A stretch of DNA of 48,802 nucleotides from Mycobacterium sp. Marseille-P9652 (GCF_902652685.1 NZ_CACRUY010000042.1:1-48802); one strand, 5' to 3'. Positions 21,525-31,138 are shown, numbered from the stretch's first letter. The notes: a model not told the origin generated them from the sequence alone. Made by a program: numbers and translations.

Positions 21525-22601
21525 TCAGGGCAGGGGATAGGCGGCGGTGCTGTCGCCGGTGAAGTCGATGGCGGAGTACTCGTTGAGCTTCGAGAGCCGG
21601 TGGTAGGCGTCGACCATGCGCACGGTGCCCGACTTCGACCGCATGACGATCGACTGGGTGGTGCAGCCGCCGGGGTAGTACTGCACGCCCTTGAGCAGGT
21701 CGCCGTTGGTGACCCCGGTGGCGCAGAAGAAGACGTTCTCCCCGGACACCAAATCCTCGGTGGTCAGCACCCGGTCGACGTCGTGGCCCGCGTCGATGGC
21801 CTTCTGCCGTTCCTCGTCGTCCTTGGGCGCGAGCTGGGCCTGGATGGCGCCGCCCATGCAGCGGATGGCCGCGGCGGCGATGATTCCCTCCGGGGTGCCG
21901 CCGATCCCGGCGAGCATGTCGGTGCCCGACAGGTACCGGCACGCCGAAATGGCGCCCGCGACGTCGCCGTCGGTGATCAGCCGGATGCGGGCCCCGGTCG
22001 CGCGGACATCCTCGATGAGCTGGGCGTGGCGGGGCCGGTCGAGGATGCACACCGTCATGTCCCGCACCGACAGGCTCTTCGCCTTGGCGACCGCCCGGAT
22101 GTTCTCGGCGATCGGGGCGGTGATGTCGAGGACGTCGGCCGCGTCGGGGCCGACCGCGATCTTGTTCATGTAGAACACCGCGGACGGGTCGAACATCGCC
22201 CCCCGCTCGGCCACCGCGAGCACCGAGATGGCGTTGGGCATGCCCTTGCTCATCAGCGTGGTGCCGTCGATGGGGTCGACGGCGAAGTCGCATTCCGGGC
22301 CGTCGCCGTTGCCGACTTCCTCGCCGTTGTAGAGCATCGGCGCGTTGTCCTTCTCGCCCTCGCCGATCACGACGACGCCGCGCATGGACACCGAGTTGAC
22401 CAGTTCGCGCATGGCGTCGACGGCCGCGCCGTCGCCGCCCTCCTTGTCGCCGCGGCCGACCCAGCGGCCGGCGGCCATGGCGCCGGCCTCGGTCACGCGC
22501 ACCAGTTCCAGGGCCAGGTTGCGGTCCGGCGCTTCCCGGCGCGGGCGGCCCTGCGACGAACCCGGGCCGGCGGCGGCCGAGTTGTCACCCTCAGCTGTCA
22601 T
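21525..22601 (-). CDS. glpX: Class II fructose-1,6-bisphosphatase
   Basis: GlpX removes the C1 phosphate from fructose-1,6-bisphosphate and is the main gluconeogenic FBPase of mycobacteria. The protein (358 aa) has the Li-sensitive phosphatase motif [18 protein letters not shown] upstream of it, and [14 protein letters not shown]. The start [10 protein letters not shown] is chosen because longer in-frame starts run across the divergent DUF4245 gene. It heads the glpX-fum-Pro/Gly-rich protein operon. Confidence 0.96.
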   Translation of the reverse strand: MTAEGDNSAAAGPGSSQGRPRREAPDRNLALELVRVTEAGAMAAGRWVGRGDKEGGDGAAVDAMRELVNSVSMRGVVVIGEGEKDNAPMLYNGEEVGNGDGPECDFAVDPIDGTTLMSKGMPNAISVLAVAERGAMFDPSAVFYMNKIAVGPDAADVLDITAPIAENIRAVAKAKSLSVRDMTVCILDRPRHAQLIEDVRATGARIRLITDGDVAGAISACRYLSGTDMLAGIGGTPEGIIAAAAIRCMGGAIQAQLAPKDDEERQKAIDAGHDVDRVLTTEDLVSGENVFFCATGVTNGDLLKGVQYYPGGCTTQSIVMRSKSGTVRMVDAYHRLSKLNEYSAIDFTGDSTAAYPLP

Positions 22602-22656
22602 GGTTCGAGATTGTCCCAGAAGCGGATCCCTTCCCTGGAACTGGGATACTCGGGGG

Positions 22657-23370
22657 GTGACCCAGGAGCCGCAGGGGAATCCCCGCTCGGACGCCGGGCC
22701 GTCCCCCGGTGTGGCCGACGAGCCGGCGGCGGCCGCCCGGCCCGTTCCGAAGCCGCCCAAACCGCGGCTGTTGCAGGACGGCCGCGACATGTTCTGGTCG
22801 CTGATTCCGCTGGTCATAGCGTGCATCGTGCTGGCGGGGCTGGTCGGCATGTGCTCGTTTTCCCCCGGCGGCGCCAACAAGGGGACGGTGCCGTCCTACG
22901 ACGCGGCGGCGGCCCTGCGCGCCGACGCGCAGACGCTGGGGTTCCCGATCCGGTTGCCTGTGCTGCCCGCCGGCTGGCGGCCCAACTCCGGCAGCCGGGG
23001 CGGCATCGCGGACGGGCGGACCGACCCCCCGACCGGTCAGCGGCTCAACGCGGCGACCTCGACCGTCGGGTACATCAGCCCGACGGGCATGTACGTCGGC
23101 CTGACTCAGAGCAACGCCGACGAGGACAAGCTCGTCGGCTCCATTCACCACTCGGCATACCCGACCGGCGCCGTCGCGGTCGACGGCGTCAACTGGGTCG
23201 TCTACCACGGCACCGGCCAGAGCGGCGCCGACGCCGAGCCGGTGTGGACCACCCGGCTCGCCGGGCCCGGGGGCGCCACCCAGCTCGCCATCACCGGTGC
23301 CGGAGGCGACGATCAATTTCGTACGCTGGCCGCGGCGACGCAATCACAACCGCCGCTGCCAGCACGCTGA
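22657..23370 (+). CDS. DUF4245 single-pass membrane protein (Rv1100-like)
   Basis: This 237-aa protein has a Pro/Ala-rich cytoplasmic N-terminus (about 45 residues), one transmembrane helix at about residues 48-68 ([23 protein letters not shown]; this segment includes flanking residues), and an extracytoplasmic domain of about 165 residues that fits DUF4245. The GTG at 22657 follows GATACT by 6 nt, a weak leaderless geometry. It diverges from glpX, as Rv1100 does from Rv1099c. No catalytic residues are apparent and the function is unknown. Confidence 0.87.
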   Translation: MTQEPQGNPRSDAGPSPGVADEPAAAARPVPKPPKPRLLQDGRDMFWSLIPLVIACIVLAGLVGMCSFSPGGANKGTVPSYDAAAALRADAQTLGFPIRLPVLPAGWRPNSGSRGGIADGRTDPPTGQRLNAATSTVGYISPTGMYVGLTQSNADEDKLVGSIHHSAYPTGAVAVDGVNWVVYHGTGQSGADAEPVWTTRLAGPGGATQLAITGAGGDDQFRTLAAATQSQPPLPAR

Positions 23371-23388
23371 AACAACGAGGGAGGCCGC

Positions 23389-24186
23389 GTGACCGCACCC
23401 GCAGCAGACCTGTCCGGCTGGGCGGTGGCGCCCTTCACCGGCGGCGGTTTCACCCACGACGTCTACCGCAGGGGAGCAGGCCCCGGTGTGGTGCTCATCC
23501 CCGAGATACCCGGGATTCATCCCGGGGTGCTCGCCCTGGGAAACCACCTGGTCGACAACGGCTTCACCGTCGCCATCCCGTCGCTGTTCGGCGAGCCGGG
23601 CAAGCCCAAGACCGCCGGCTACATCGCCGCCTCGCTCAGCCGCGCTTGCGTCGCAAGGGAATTCGCGGCGTTCGCCACCAACAAACAGCGGCCGGTGTCG
23701 ATGTTCCTGCGCGCGCTGGCCCGCGACCTCAACGCATCGACTCCCGGCAAGGGCGTCGGCGTCATCGGCCAGTGCTTCACCGGGGGTTTCGCGTTGGCCG
23801 CCGCCGTCGACGACAGCGTGCTGGCGCCGGTACTCAGCCAGCCGTCGGTGCCGCTGCCGTTGGGACGGGCCCGTCGGGCGGATCCGGGACTGAGCGAGGC
23901 CGAGCTTTCCGCGGTGGCAGGTCGCTGCGCGGACGAGGGCCTGTGCGCCATGGGGCTGCGGTTCAGCGAGGACAAGACCGCGCCGTCCGAACGATTCGCC
24001 ACCCTCAAGGAGCGGCTCGGCGACTCCTTCGAGGTGATCGAAATCGACTCGCGCCCCGGCAATGCCGGGGGCTTCGGCAAGATGGCGCACTCGGTGCTCA
24101 CCGACGAGGTCCGCGAACGCGACGGCCACCCCGCCTACGAGGCCCGTAAGCGGGTGGTCGAGTTCCTCACCCAGAGGCTCACCTAG
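23389..24186 (+). CDS. Dienelactone hydrolase family protein
   Basis: This 265-aa alpha/beta hydrolase has a cysteine nucleophile elbow GQCFTGGF with C129, the hallmark of dienelactone hydrolases, where serine hydrolases would have GxSxG. An early strand-loop (VVLIPEIPGIHPG) and a late His region (around GFGKMAHSVL) complete the fold. DLHs open dienelactones in aromatic degradation, but many actinobacterial members have unknown esters as substrates. An AACGAGGGAGG ribosome-binding site precedes the GTG. The gene lies 18 bp after the DUF4245 gene and 14 bp before the kinase-like gene. H37Rv has other genes here (Rv1101c and mazEF3, from memory). Confidence 0.88.
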   Translation: MTAPAADLSGWAVAPFTGGGFTHDVYRRGAGPGVVLIPEIPGIHPGVLALGNHLVDNGFTVAIPSLFGEPGKPKTAGYIAASLSRACVAREFAAFATNKQRPVSMFLRALARDLNASTPGKGVGVIGQCFTGGFALAAAVDDSVLAPVLSQPSVPLPLGRARRADPGLSEAELSAVAGRCADEGLCAMGLRFSEDKTAPSERFATLKERLGDSFEVIEIDSRPGNAGGFGKMAHSVLTDEVRERDGHPAYEARKRVVEFLTQRLT

Positions 24187-24200
24187 CGTCCCGCCTACCC

Positions 24201-25637
24201 GTGAGCCACATGATGTCCGGCCAACGCCCCGCCCCCAGATTGTCGCTTCGGCAGCTCATCTGGATCTGCCTCGGCGCCATCACCGTCGTGTTCGTCGTCT
24301 CGACGGTGTTCTCGGTGTTCGGGCGCGTCAACGTGGCGCAGGCGATGGACCGGCTCAGCCAGCGCATGCTGCCCGCCCAGGAGCGCGTCGCGGCGCTGGG
24401 CAAGGCATATGTGGATCAAGAAACCGGGCAGCGCGGGTTCATGCTGACCGGGGATCCGTCGTTCCTCGAGCCGTATGCGGCCGGCAAGGCCGACGCCGAT
24501 CGACTGCTCGCCGACCTCCACGGGGACCTGGCCGGCGATGCCGAGGCGAGCCGTCGGCTCGATGCCGTCGTCGCCGCCGCCGACGACTGGATCGTCGCGG
24601 CCGCCGACCCCCAGATCGCCGCCCGGCGGACGGGGCCGATCGGGCCGGAGCAGATCGAGGCCATGACGCTGTCGGGCAAGCGGTTATTCGACGAGCTTCG
24701 GGTGCGGTTGTCCGCCCTGCAGGCACGTACCGGCGAGCTGATCAGCCAGGAGCTGGCGAAAGTCCATGCCGCGCAACGGCTGGCCAACGTCGCGCAGGCG
24801 ATCGCCGCGGCCCTGCTGCTGGCGGTGGTGATCGGGGCGGTGTGGCTGTTGCACCAGGTGCTGACGCGCCCGGTGAATCGTGTGCTGAGCGACGTGACCG
24901 CGGTGGCCGAGGGCGACCATGACCGGGCGATCCGCCGAGCCGGCGTGCGCGAGGTGGCCGTGCTGGCCGACGCGGCCGAAACGATGCGCGACAACCTGCG
25001 CACCAGCACCACCCGCCTGCTGGACGCCGAGCGCCGCGACGAACAGGCGAGGGTGGCCGCCGACCTCAACGGCCGCACCATCCAACGCGTGTTCGCCCTG
25101 GGTCTCGGGCTCACGTCGGCGGCGCAACGCCGCTCCCCGGACCTCAAACCGTTCGTGGACGAGACCGACAGGATCATCGCCGACCTCCGCAAGATCGTGT
25201 TCAACCTCGACGTCGCGGCCGCCGAGGATGACAGGACCGGACTGACCGGTGAGGTGATCGACGTGGTGAACCGCAGCGCGACGGCCCTGGGCTTCGCACC
25301 GGACCTGGAATTCGACGGGCGGATCGACTCGCGTGCCGCGCCGACCGCCGTGCGGGCCGCCGTCACGGAGGTGTTGCGCGATTCGCTGAGCGCCATCGCC
25401 CGCCACGGCCGGGCGACCGCCGTCGCGGTGCGCTTGGCCGCAACCGACGGCCAGCTCGTTCTGGCCTTGCGGGACAACGCAGTTGGCGGCTCGGAAGCCG
25501 ACCCCGACGGCGAGTTGCTCCGGAGCATCCGGCAGCGGGCCGAACGGCTCGGCGGATACGCGACGAGGCGGGAAGCCGGCGACGGCGAAGGGAGCCTGAT
25601 CGAGTGGGCAGTCCCGTTGGCGTCGGTCGCAGATTAG
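24201..25637 (+). CDS. CHASE3-HAMP histidine-kinase-like protein lacking the phospho-acceptor His
   Basis: In this 478-aa protein, TM1 is at about residues 17-41 and a periplasmic CHASE3-type domain follows with the motif DQETGQRGFMLTGD (72-85). TM2 is at about 200-220, a HAMP segment at about 221-275, then a HisKA_3/HATPase-like half. In NarL-type kinases the dimerisation helix reads DLHDxxIQRLF; here it is DLNGRTIQRVF, with Asn290 in place of His. The ATP-site N-box Asn is also replaced (A398 in RDSLSAIARH), while a D425-N-A-V-G-G box and the RQRAERLGG lid region remain. It is therefore probably a pseudo-kinase receptor. No response-regulator gene is adjacent. GTG 24201 or ATG 24210 could be the start. 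Confidence 0.85.
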   Translation: MSHMMSGQRPAPRLSLRQLIWICLGAITVVFVVSTVFSVFGRVNVAQAMDRLSQRMLPAQERVAALGKAYVDQETGQRGFMLTGDPSFLEPYAAGKADADRLLADLHGDLAGDAEASRRLDAVVAAADDWIVAAADPQIAARRTGPIGPEQIEAMTLSGKRLFDELRVRLSALQARTGELISQELAKVHAAQRLANVAQAIAAALLLAVVIGAVWLLHQVLTRPVNRVLSDVTAVAEGDHDRAIRRAGVREVAVLADAAETMRDNLRTSTTRLLDAERRDEQARVAADLNGRTIQRVFALGLGLTSAAQRRSPDLKPFVDETDRIIADLRKIVFNLDVAAAEDDRTGLTGEVIDVVNRSATALGFAPDLEFDGRIDSRAAPTAVRAAVTEVLRDSLSAIARHGRATAVAVRLAATDGQLVLALRDNAVGGSEADPDGELLRSIRQRAERLGGYATRREAGDGEGSLIEWAVPLASVAD

Positions 25638-25690
25638 CCGCCCGTTCGTCGTTAACCTGAGGTGGAGCAGCGAAGGGAAGCGCACAACGC

Positions 25691-27226
25691 ATGGCGATCG
25701 ACGACCTCGTGGTCGACACCACCCACGGCCCCGTCCGCGGCGCCGACCTGGGCCGGGCCAAGGCGTGGAAGGGCATTCGCTACGCCGCCCCGCCCGTCGG
25801 CGACCTGCGCTTCCGCGCGCCGCAACCACCGCGGCGGTGGACGGAGGTCGCCGATGCCACCCGCTACGGGCCGGCCTGCCCGCAGCCGGTGTTTCCCAAC
25901 ATGCCGCTCGACCTGGGCGCTCCGCAAGGCGAAGACTGCCTGCGGCTGAACGTCTGGGCGTCGCCCGGCACCCGACCGGGCGACCGCAAGCCGGTGATGG
26001 TCTGGCTGCACGGCGGGGCCTACGTCCTCGGCGCGGCCAGCCAGGCGCTGTACGACGGGCGGCGGTTGGCCGGCGGCGGCGAAGTCGTCGTGGTCACGGT
26101 CAACTACCGGGTCGGGGCGCTCGGCTTCATGGATTTGTCGTCGTTCTCGTCCTCGCGGCGGCGGTTCGATTCCAACGTCGGCCTGCGCGACGTGCTGGCG
26201 GCGCTGGCCTGGGTCCGCGACAACATCGCGGCGTTCGGCGGCGACCCGGGACGGGTCACGCTGTTCGGGGAGTCCGCCGGCGCGGGGATCGTGACGACGT
26301 TGCTGGCCTGCCCGGCGGCCGAGGGCTTGTTCGCCCGCGCGATCGCCCAGAGCTCGCCCGCCACGTCGGTCTACGACCGGCGCAGGGCGGAGCGCGTGGC
26401 CGAGACCGTCCTCGAACGGCTCGACGTCGACGCCGACCGATTGCCGGACGTGCCCACCGCGGTGCTGCTGGCCGCGTCCCAAGAGGTGTTCGACGAAGTG
26501 CCCGTGCGCAATCCCGGCATCCTGGCGTTCGTCCCGATCATCGACGGAGAGTTGCTGGACGACTACCCCGTCAAGCGGGTGCAGGAGGGTCGCTCGCTGG
26601 CCGTGCCGCTGATCATCGGAACAAACAAGCACGAGGCGGCCCTCTTCCGGTTGATGCGGTCACGGCTGATGCCGATCACCCCCCGCGCGATCACGTCGAT
26701 GTTCGACCAGATCGCCGCCGAACAACCCGACCTGGAGCTGCCCAGCGAGGAGCAGATCGGGTCGGCGTACTCCCGATTGGGGCGCAGGTCAAGGAGTTTG
26801 AGCATCGCGACCGACGTCGGGTTCCGGATGCCGTCGGTGTGGCTGGCCGAGGGGCAGGCGCGCGTGGCGCCGGTGTACCTGTACCGGTTCGACTACGCCA
26901 CCCCGCTGCTCAAGCTGTTGTTGGTGAACGCCGCCCACGCGACCGAATTGCCTTACGTGTGGGGCAATCTCGGCGGTCCGAAGGACCCGACGCTGAAGCT
27001 CGGCGGGGCCAAGACGGCCAGGGCGGTCTCCCGGAGGATGCGGACGCGGTGGATCAACTTCGCCGCGCACGGCAATCCCGCGGGCCCGCCCGGCGAGCCC
27101 GACTGGGCGCCGTACCGGGCGCCCGAGCGCGCCTGCCTGGTGGTCGACAAGCGCGACACCGTCGTTCACGACGTCGACGCCCGCATCCGTGCCGCGTGGG
27201 GCAGCGAGATGGTGAGCTTCCGTTAG
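25691..27226 (+). CDS. Type B carboxylesterase / para-nitrobenzyl esterase family
   Basis: This 511-aa cytoplasmic alpha/beta hydrolase has the oxyanion motif LHGGAYVLG (107-114), the nucleophile elbow FGESAGAG with S195, an acidic partner region GTNKHEAALF, and the catalytic His in HATELPYVWG near residue 417. The full length agrees with the family. In H37Rv, from memory, the corresponding locus is split as Rv1104 and Rv1105, so this copy represents the intact form. A candidate -10 TAACCT (25653-25658) lies upstream, and a GAAGGGAAG precedes the ATG. The substrate is unknown. Confidence 0.92.
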   Translation: MAIDDLVVDTTHGPVRGADLGRAKAWKGIRYAAPPVGDLRFRAPQPPRRWTEVADATRYGPACPQPVFPNMPLDLGAPQGEDCLRLNVWASPGTRPGDRKPVMVWLHGGAYVLGAASQALYDGRRLAGGGEVVVVTVNYRVGALGFMDLSSFSSSRRRFDSNVGLRDVLAALAWVRDNIAAFGGDPGRVTLFGESAGAGIVTTLLACPAAEGLFARAIAQSSPATSVYDRRRAERVAETVLERLDVDADRLPDVPTAVLLAASQEVFDEVPVRNPGILAFVPIIDGELLDDYPVKRVQEGRSLAVPLIIGTNKHEAALFRLMRSRLMPITPRAITSMFDQIAAEQPDLELPSEEQIGSAYSRLGRRSRSLSIATDVGFRMPSVWLAEGQARVAPVYLYRFDYATPLLKLLLVNAAHATELPYVWGNLGGPKDPTLKLGGAKTARAVSRRMRTRWINFAAHGNPAGPPGEPDWAPYRAPERACLVVDKRDTVVHDVDARIRAAWGSEMVSFR

Positions 27227-27235
27227 CCCCCGGCG

Positions 27236-27793
27236 ATGGACTTGATTCCGGTCGACTCTGCGTTGGACCCGGCGCTCACGCCGCCGGCCCTGACCCTGCA
27301 GTTCGCGGCCGACGGTGCGATCGAAGTCTCCGATCCCAGCACCGCGGCCATCGTCGCCTCGGTGGGGCCCAACCAGGTCACCGCCACACCGGCGACGTAC
27401 AAATGCATCCTGGACGAGGGGTTCGAAAGCCCACCGAAAAAGCTGTACACGCAAGCTCTGTTACTCCTGCAGGTTCCCGGCATGCCGAGCCTCAGGATCG
27501 GAACGTCGCCCCTGCGGGATGCCGTGTGGAGCGGCCAGCAGTTTCGCTACGCCTGGCGCGGTCGCCCAACTCGTTCGTCGACCCAAGGTCCCACCCACCT
27601 GGTCATCGAGGCCGACTGGATCGCCCTTGTCGAGAGGCTCGGGCTCGGCGCCCGCATCGCCGACGAGTATGCCTCCGGGGCGCTCGACCGAAGGGAACGA
27701 TTGGCGAAGGTCTACGGGCTCGCCTTGATAGCCGTGTTTCTCGCCGTGGTCGCCGCGTTGCTGGTGTGGCTGATCGTCTATCTGACGCGCTGA
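27236..27793 (+). CDS. Hypothetical protein with C-terminal membrane anchor
   Basis: A 185-aa protein whose first about 155 residues are soluble and beta-rich, with no cysteine motif other than a single Cys in YKCILDEGF. One hydrophobic helix close to the C-terminus (about residues 160-182, LALIAVFLAVVAALLVWLIVYL) gives a tail-anchored plan. The start ATG is 10 bp after the esterase stop, so the two are probably co-transcribed. I do not recognise the family. Confidence 0.78.
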   Translation: MDLIPVDSALDPALTPPALTLQFAADGAIEVSDPSTAAIVASVGPNQVTATPATYKCILDEGFESPPKKLYTQALLLLQVPGMPSLRIGTSPLRDAVWSGQQFRYAWRGRPTRSSTQGPTHLVIEADWIALVERLGLGARIADEYASGALDRRERLAKVYGLALIAVFLAVVAALLVWLIVYLTR

Positions 27794-27818
27794 ATCCGCG
27801 GCCACACGCCTCGCCGAA

Positions 27819-28925
27819 TTACTTCGTCCCGCCGCCCGTCGGCTTGGCGGCACGGGCCCTGTGCTCGTTCTTCATCCGGTGGAACATGTCCACGTAGTAC
27901 GGCAGGCACTCCGACATCGCCTTCTCGGTGGTGAACAGCGGCTCGTAGCCGAGGTCGCGGCGCGCCTTGGCGATCGAGAAGTAGTTGTCCAGGTACAGCC
28001 GCTCGACGGCCAGGGGCTCGAGCAGCGGAGCCGGGATCCCGAACCGGAAGTGCAGGCGCTGCCAGCCCGTCATCGCCGCGCGCACCATGGGACCGTTCAC
28101 CCGTGCCCGCGGCCAGTTCTCGCCGCACGCCTCGATCACCGGCCGGGCGAACTCGAACATGTTGATCGGGTCGTCGTCGTTGATGAAATACGCCTGACCG
28201 GGCGCGGTCCCGCCGGGCACCAGGTGCTGCGCGGCCAGGATGAAACCATGAATCAGGTTGTGCACGTAGGAGTTGTCGAGCCTGGCCGACTTGCGGCCGA
28301 TCAAGACCTTGACGTGTCCGGCGACGACGCTTTCGAACAGTCGGCGGAACATCGTCTGGTCGCCGCGGCCCCAGATGCCGCTGGGCCGGATCGCACACGT
28401 CAGCATTTCCCCGACGCCGTTCTGCTCCAACACGAAGCGTTCTGCGACCACCTTGGTCTCGGTGTAGAGGTCGTTGAAGCGGGTGGTGTAGGGAAGGGTC
28501 TCGTCGCCACCGGCGATGTTCTGGCCCCCCATCACCACGCTGTTCGACGAGGTGTAGACGAACCGCTTGACGCCCGCCGCCTGACCCGCGTGCACCAGGT
28601 TCTGGGTCCCGCCGACGTTGACGGCGAAGCTGCGTTGGCGGTACTCGTCGGAGACCGACGCGCCGCCCATCAGTTCGATGATCGCCGCCGTGTGAAAGAC
28701 GGTGTCGACGCCGTCGACGGCGGCGGCGCAGACCTCCGGGTCGGTGATGTCGCCCTGCAGCACCTCGAGCTTCGGGTGCTGCGGCAACGGCGACGGGGCC
28801 CGGTCGAAGGAGCGCACCCGGTAACCGCGGTCGAGCAGCGTGGTGACCAGGTTGGCGCCGACGAATCCCGAGCCGCCGGTGACGAGGGCGTGGCAGATGT
28901 CGGTTGTCAGTGATGGATCACCCAT
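27819..28925 (-). CDS. 3beta-hydroxysteroid dehydrogenase / cholesterol dehydrogenase (Rv1106c-like)
   Basis: This NAD(P)-dependent extended short-chain dehydrogenase (368 aa) oxidises the 3beta-hydroxyl of sterols, the first step of cholesterol use; the mycobacterial enzyme also gives the 4-en-3-one. The Rossmann motif GGSGFVG is at 17-23, the strand DGVDTVFHTAA at 71-81, and the catalytic Y154-x-x-x-K158 in LYTETK is preceded by YTSSNSV. The start MGDPSLTTDI lies 6 nt after a TATGCT -10, with a KstR-type operator directly upstream. The same gene is Rv1106c next to xseB in H37Rv. Regulation by cholesterol is therefore likely. Confidence 0.93.
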   Translation of the reverse strand: MGDPSLTTDICHALVTGGSGFVGANLVTTLLDRGYRVRSFDRAPSPLPQHPKLEVLQGDITDPEVCAAAVDGVDTVFHTAAIIELMGGASVSDEYRQRSFAVNVGGTQNLVHAGQAAGVKRFVYTSSNSVVMGGQNIAGGDETLPYTTRFNDLYTETKVVAERFVLEQNGVGEMLTCAIRPSGIWGRGDQTMFRRLFESVVAGHVKVLIGRKSARLDNSYVHNLIHGFILAAQHLVPGGTAPGQAYFINDDDPINMFEFARPVIEACGENWPRARVNGPMVRAAMTGWQRLHFRFGIPAPLLEPLAVERLYLDNYFSIAKARRDLGYEPLFTTEKAMSECLPYYVDMFHRMKNEHRARAAKPTGGGTK

Positions 28926-28931
28926 CGGCGA

Positions 28932-28937
28932 AGCATA
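28932..28937 (-). promoter_or_regulatory. Candidate -10 of a leaderless 3beta-HSD transcript
   Basis: On the minus strand TATGCT lies 6 nt before the ATG at 28925. The KstR-type box begins 2 bp upstream of it, so bound repressor would cover the promoter. Confidence 0.5.
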
Positions 28938-28939
28938 AC

Positions 28940-28953
28940 TGAAACGTGTTCCA
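28940..28953. promoter_or_regulatory. KstR-type operator upstream of 3beta-HSD
   Basis: TGAAACGTGTTCCA matches the published KstR consensus TNNAACNNGTTNNA at every fixed position, in either orientation. It is the centre of a 20-bp near-palindrome (28937-28956) and lies 15-28 bp upstream of the 3beta-HSD start. KstR is the TetR-type cholesterol-catabolism repressor of mycobacteria. Confidence 0.75.
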
Positions 28954-28986
28954 GTTCGGGAGTGCCTTCACGGGACCGCTGCCGGC

Positions 28987-29220
28987 TCAGTCGTCGTCGG
29001 CCTGCCCCGACGCCAGCGCGTCCTCGATGCGCTTGCGGGCCCCAGCTAAGTGCTCCTCGCACCTTCGGGCCAGCTGCTCGCCCCTTTCCCACAGTTGCAG
29101 CGACGCATCGAGGTCCAGGCCCCCCTGCTCGAGCAGGCGCACGACCTCCATCAGTTCGTCGCGGCACGCCTCGTAGCCAAGCTGACTAATGGGAGTAACG
29201 GAGTCGTCGCTACGCGCCAT
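28987..29220 (-). CDS. xseB: Exodeoxyribonuclease VII small subunit
   Basis: This 77-aa protein has the family plan, a helical hairpin with [36 protein letters not shown]. It is the small subunit that caps the XseA scaffold of exonuclease VII, a single-strand-specific, metal-independent nuclease used in repair. The C-terminus is acidic (GQADDD). Its start overlaps the end of xseA by 11 bp, consistent with coupled synthesis of a multi-subunit enzyme. Confidence 0.95.
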   Translation of the reverse strand: MARSDDSVTPISQLGYEACRDELMEVVRLLEQGGLDLDASLQLWERGEQLARRCEEHLAGARKRIEDALASGQADDD

Positions 29221-30460
29221 CGGTGTGCCCCTCGCTCACGGCCGTCACGGCGCCGTCGGCCACTCGCACCCGCAGGCGGGTGCCCGCCGGGGCGTCGTCG
29301 ACCGACCGCAGCACCGCGGCGGGCCCCTGGTCGGGGACCGTCTGCACGACGGCGTACCCGCGGGCCAGCGTCGCCGCCGGGCCCAGCGTCGCCAGGCGTG
29401 CCCCCAGGTGGCCGATCCGGTCGCTCTCGCCCGCCACCAGCCGGGTGACGTCGCGGCGCACCGCCGAGCGGGCGCGGTGGATCTCGTCGGCCCGCGCGGT
29501 GAGCGCCCGCAGCGGCTCGGCCAGCACGGGGCGGCTGCGCAGCTGGGCCAGGGCCCGTTCCTCGCGACCGACCCAGCTGCGCAGCGCCCGGGCGCTGCGC
29601 CGGCGCAGGTCGTCGACCAGCCGTTGCTCGGCGGCGGTGTCGGGCACCACCTTCTTGGCGGCGTCGGTGGGGGTGGCGGCGCGCAGGTCGGCCACCAGGT
29701 CGCACAGCGGGTTGTCGGGCTCGTGACCGACGGCGGTGACCACCGGGGTGCGGCACGCCGCGATCGCCCGGCACAGCGTCTCGTCGGAGAACGGCAGCAG
29801 ATCCTCGACGCTGCCGCCGCCGCGGGCCAGCACGATCACGTCGACCTCATCGTGGCGGTCGAGCTCGCGCAGCGCCTCCACGATCTGCGCGACCGCGTTC
29901 GGCCCCTGGACCGCGGTGTTGCGCACCGCGAAGCGCACCGCCGGCCATCGCGCACCGGCCACCGTCCGCACGTCGTGCTCGGCGGCGCTGGCCCGCCCGG
30001 TGATCAGGCCGATCATGTTGGGCAGGAACGGGATTGGCCTCTTCAGCCGCGGGTCGAAGAGGCCCTCGGCGTCCAGCAGCCGGCGCAGCCGGTCGATGCG
30101 GGCCAGCAACTCGCCGACGCCGACCGCACGAATCTCGCTGAGCCGCAACGAAAACGTGCCGCGCCCGGTGTAGAACGAGGGCTTGCCGCACACCACCACC
30201 TGGGTGCCCTCCGTCAGCTTGACGGGCGCTCCCAACACCAGGTCACGCGGGCAGGTCACCGTCAGCGACATGTCGGCCGCCGGGTCGCGGAGCACCATGA
30301 ACACCGTTTTGGAATCGGGCCGCATCGAGATCTGCGCAAGCTGGCCCTCCACCCACACCGTGCCCAGCCTGTCGATCCAGCCCGCCACCCGGATCGCCAC
30401 CGCGCGAACCGGAAACGGGTTCTCGGCGGAATTGGGTTCCGAATTCGCCGCTGGCGTCAC
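29210..30460 (-). CDS. xseA: Exodeoxyribonuclease VII large subunit
   Basis: The 416-aa catalytic subunit of exonuclease VII has an N-terminal OB-fold (about residues 25-120, [24 protein letters not shown]; this segment includes flanks), then the conserved catalytic domain with [28 protein letters not shown] and [14 protein letters not shown], and a helical C-terminal arm. The start is a GTG overlapping the stop of the upstream gene by 4 bp (GTGA). It forms a three-gene unit with the lipid-droplet-like gene and xseB. Confidence 0.96.
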   Translation of the reverse strand: MTPAANSEPNSAENPFPVRAVAIRVAGWIDRLGTVWVEGQLAQISMRPDSKTVFMVLRDPAADMSLTVTCPRDLVLGAPVKLTEGTQVVVCGKPSFYTGRGTFSLRLSEIRAVGVGELLARIDRLRRLLDAEGLFDPRLKRPIPFLPNMIGLITGRASAAEHDVRTVAGARWPAVRFAVRNTAVQGPNAVAQIVEALRELDRHDEVDVIVLARGGGSVEDLLPFSDETLCRAIAACRTPVVTAVGHEPDNPLCDLVADLRAATPTDAAKKVVPDTAAEQRLVDDLRRRSARALRSWVGREERALAQLRSRPVLAEPLRALTARADEIHRARSAVRRDVTRLVAGESDRIGHLGARLATLGPAATLARGYAVVQTVPDQGPAAVLRSVDDAPAGTRLRVRVADGAVTAVSEGHTDGA

Positions 30461-31062
30461 TTCGCGTTCGCGCGGGTGATCCTGTTGGCGAGCAGCGTCT
30501 GAAACGGCGCGCGCGCCTTGGTGGCCTGCTCGTAGGCGAGCAGGGCCTCGAGCTCGTCGACGCTCAGCGATTGCAGCCGGGCGCGCAGCTGGGCCAGCGT
30601 CAGCGTCGGGTAGTCCAGCTCGGCGACCACCTCGGGTTGTGGGGCGTCGGGCGTCACCTTCTTGGACCGCTTGGCCGGCCCCTTGCCGGGCGCCGCCGCG
30701 ATGCCCTTGGCGTCGGCCGCGTCGGCCACCGAGTACAGGGCGAACCGGCCCTCGGTCAGGCGGTCACCGTCCTCGGCGGAGCCGGCAGGGATCGCCGGCG
30801 CCTCGGCCGCCTCGGGCAGGTCTTCGTCGAAGGTGGCCCACTCCGGCTTCTCGTCCTTGGGCGGGAAGATCGACTCCAGGGTGCTGTCGCCCTTGTTCAC
30901 CAGCTCGGCGAGGTTCTGCTGGAACCGCATGACGATCTGCGCCGCCTGGCTGGCCAGCGTCATCGGGTACATCAGGATGGTCTTCGGCAGCCGCATCGTC
31001 TCCTCGACGGCGACCGTCGCCGCGCCGACCAGCAGGCGAACTCCGTACGGTGCAGTAGCCAT
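30457..31062 (-). CDS. Putative lipid droplet-associated protein (Rv1109c-like)
   Basis: In this 201-aa protein the N-terminal about 60 residues form a conserved amphipathic segment ([20 protein letters not shown] and [22 protein letters not shown]), followed by an acidic Ala-rich linker and a helical C-terminal region ending [20 protein letters not shown]. The sequence and the place before xseA match Rv1109c. I recall that orthologues carry a lipid-droplet-associated name, related to the Rhodococcus small droplet protein, but this is from memory. The amphipathic N-terminus would suit surface binding to droplets. No catalytic motif is present. Confidence 0.8.
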   Translation of the reverse strand: MATAPYGVRLLVGAATVAVEETMRLPKTILMYPMTLASQAAQIVMRFQQNLAELVNKGDSTLESIFPPKDEKPEWATFDEDLPEAAEAPAIPAGSAEDGDRLTEGRFALYSVADAADAKGIAAAPGKGPAKRSKKVTPDAPQPEVVAELDYPTLTLAQLRARLQSLSVDELEALLAYEQATKARAPFQTLLANRITRANAK

Positions 31063-31138
31063 GGCACCAAGACTGCCTCACGCGGCGGCTCACGCCAAGC
31101 TGACTGCCGCGAGCTGGCGGCCCCGTGTCGGCAGTCAG

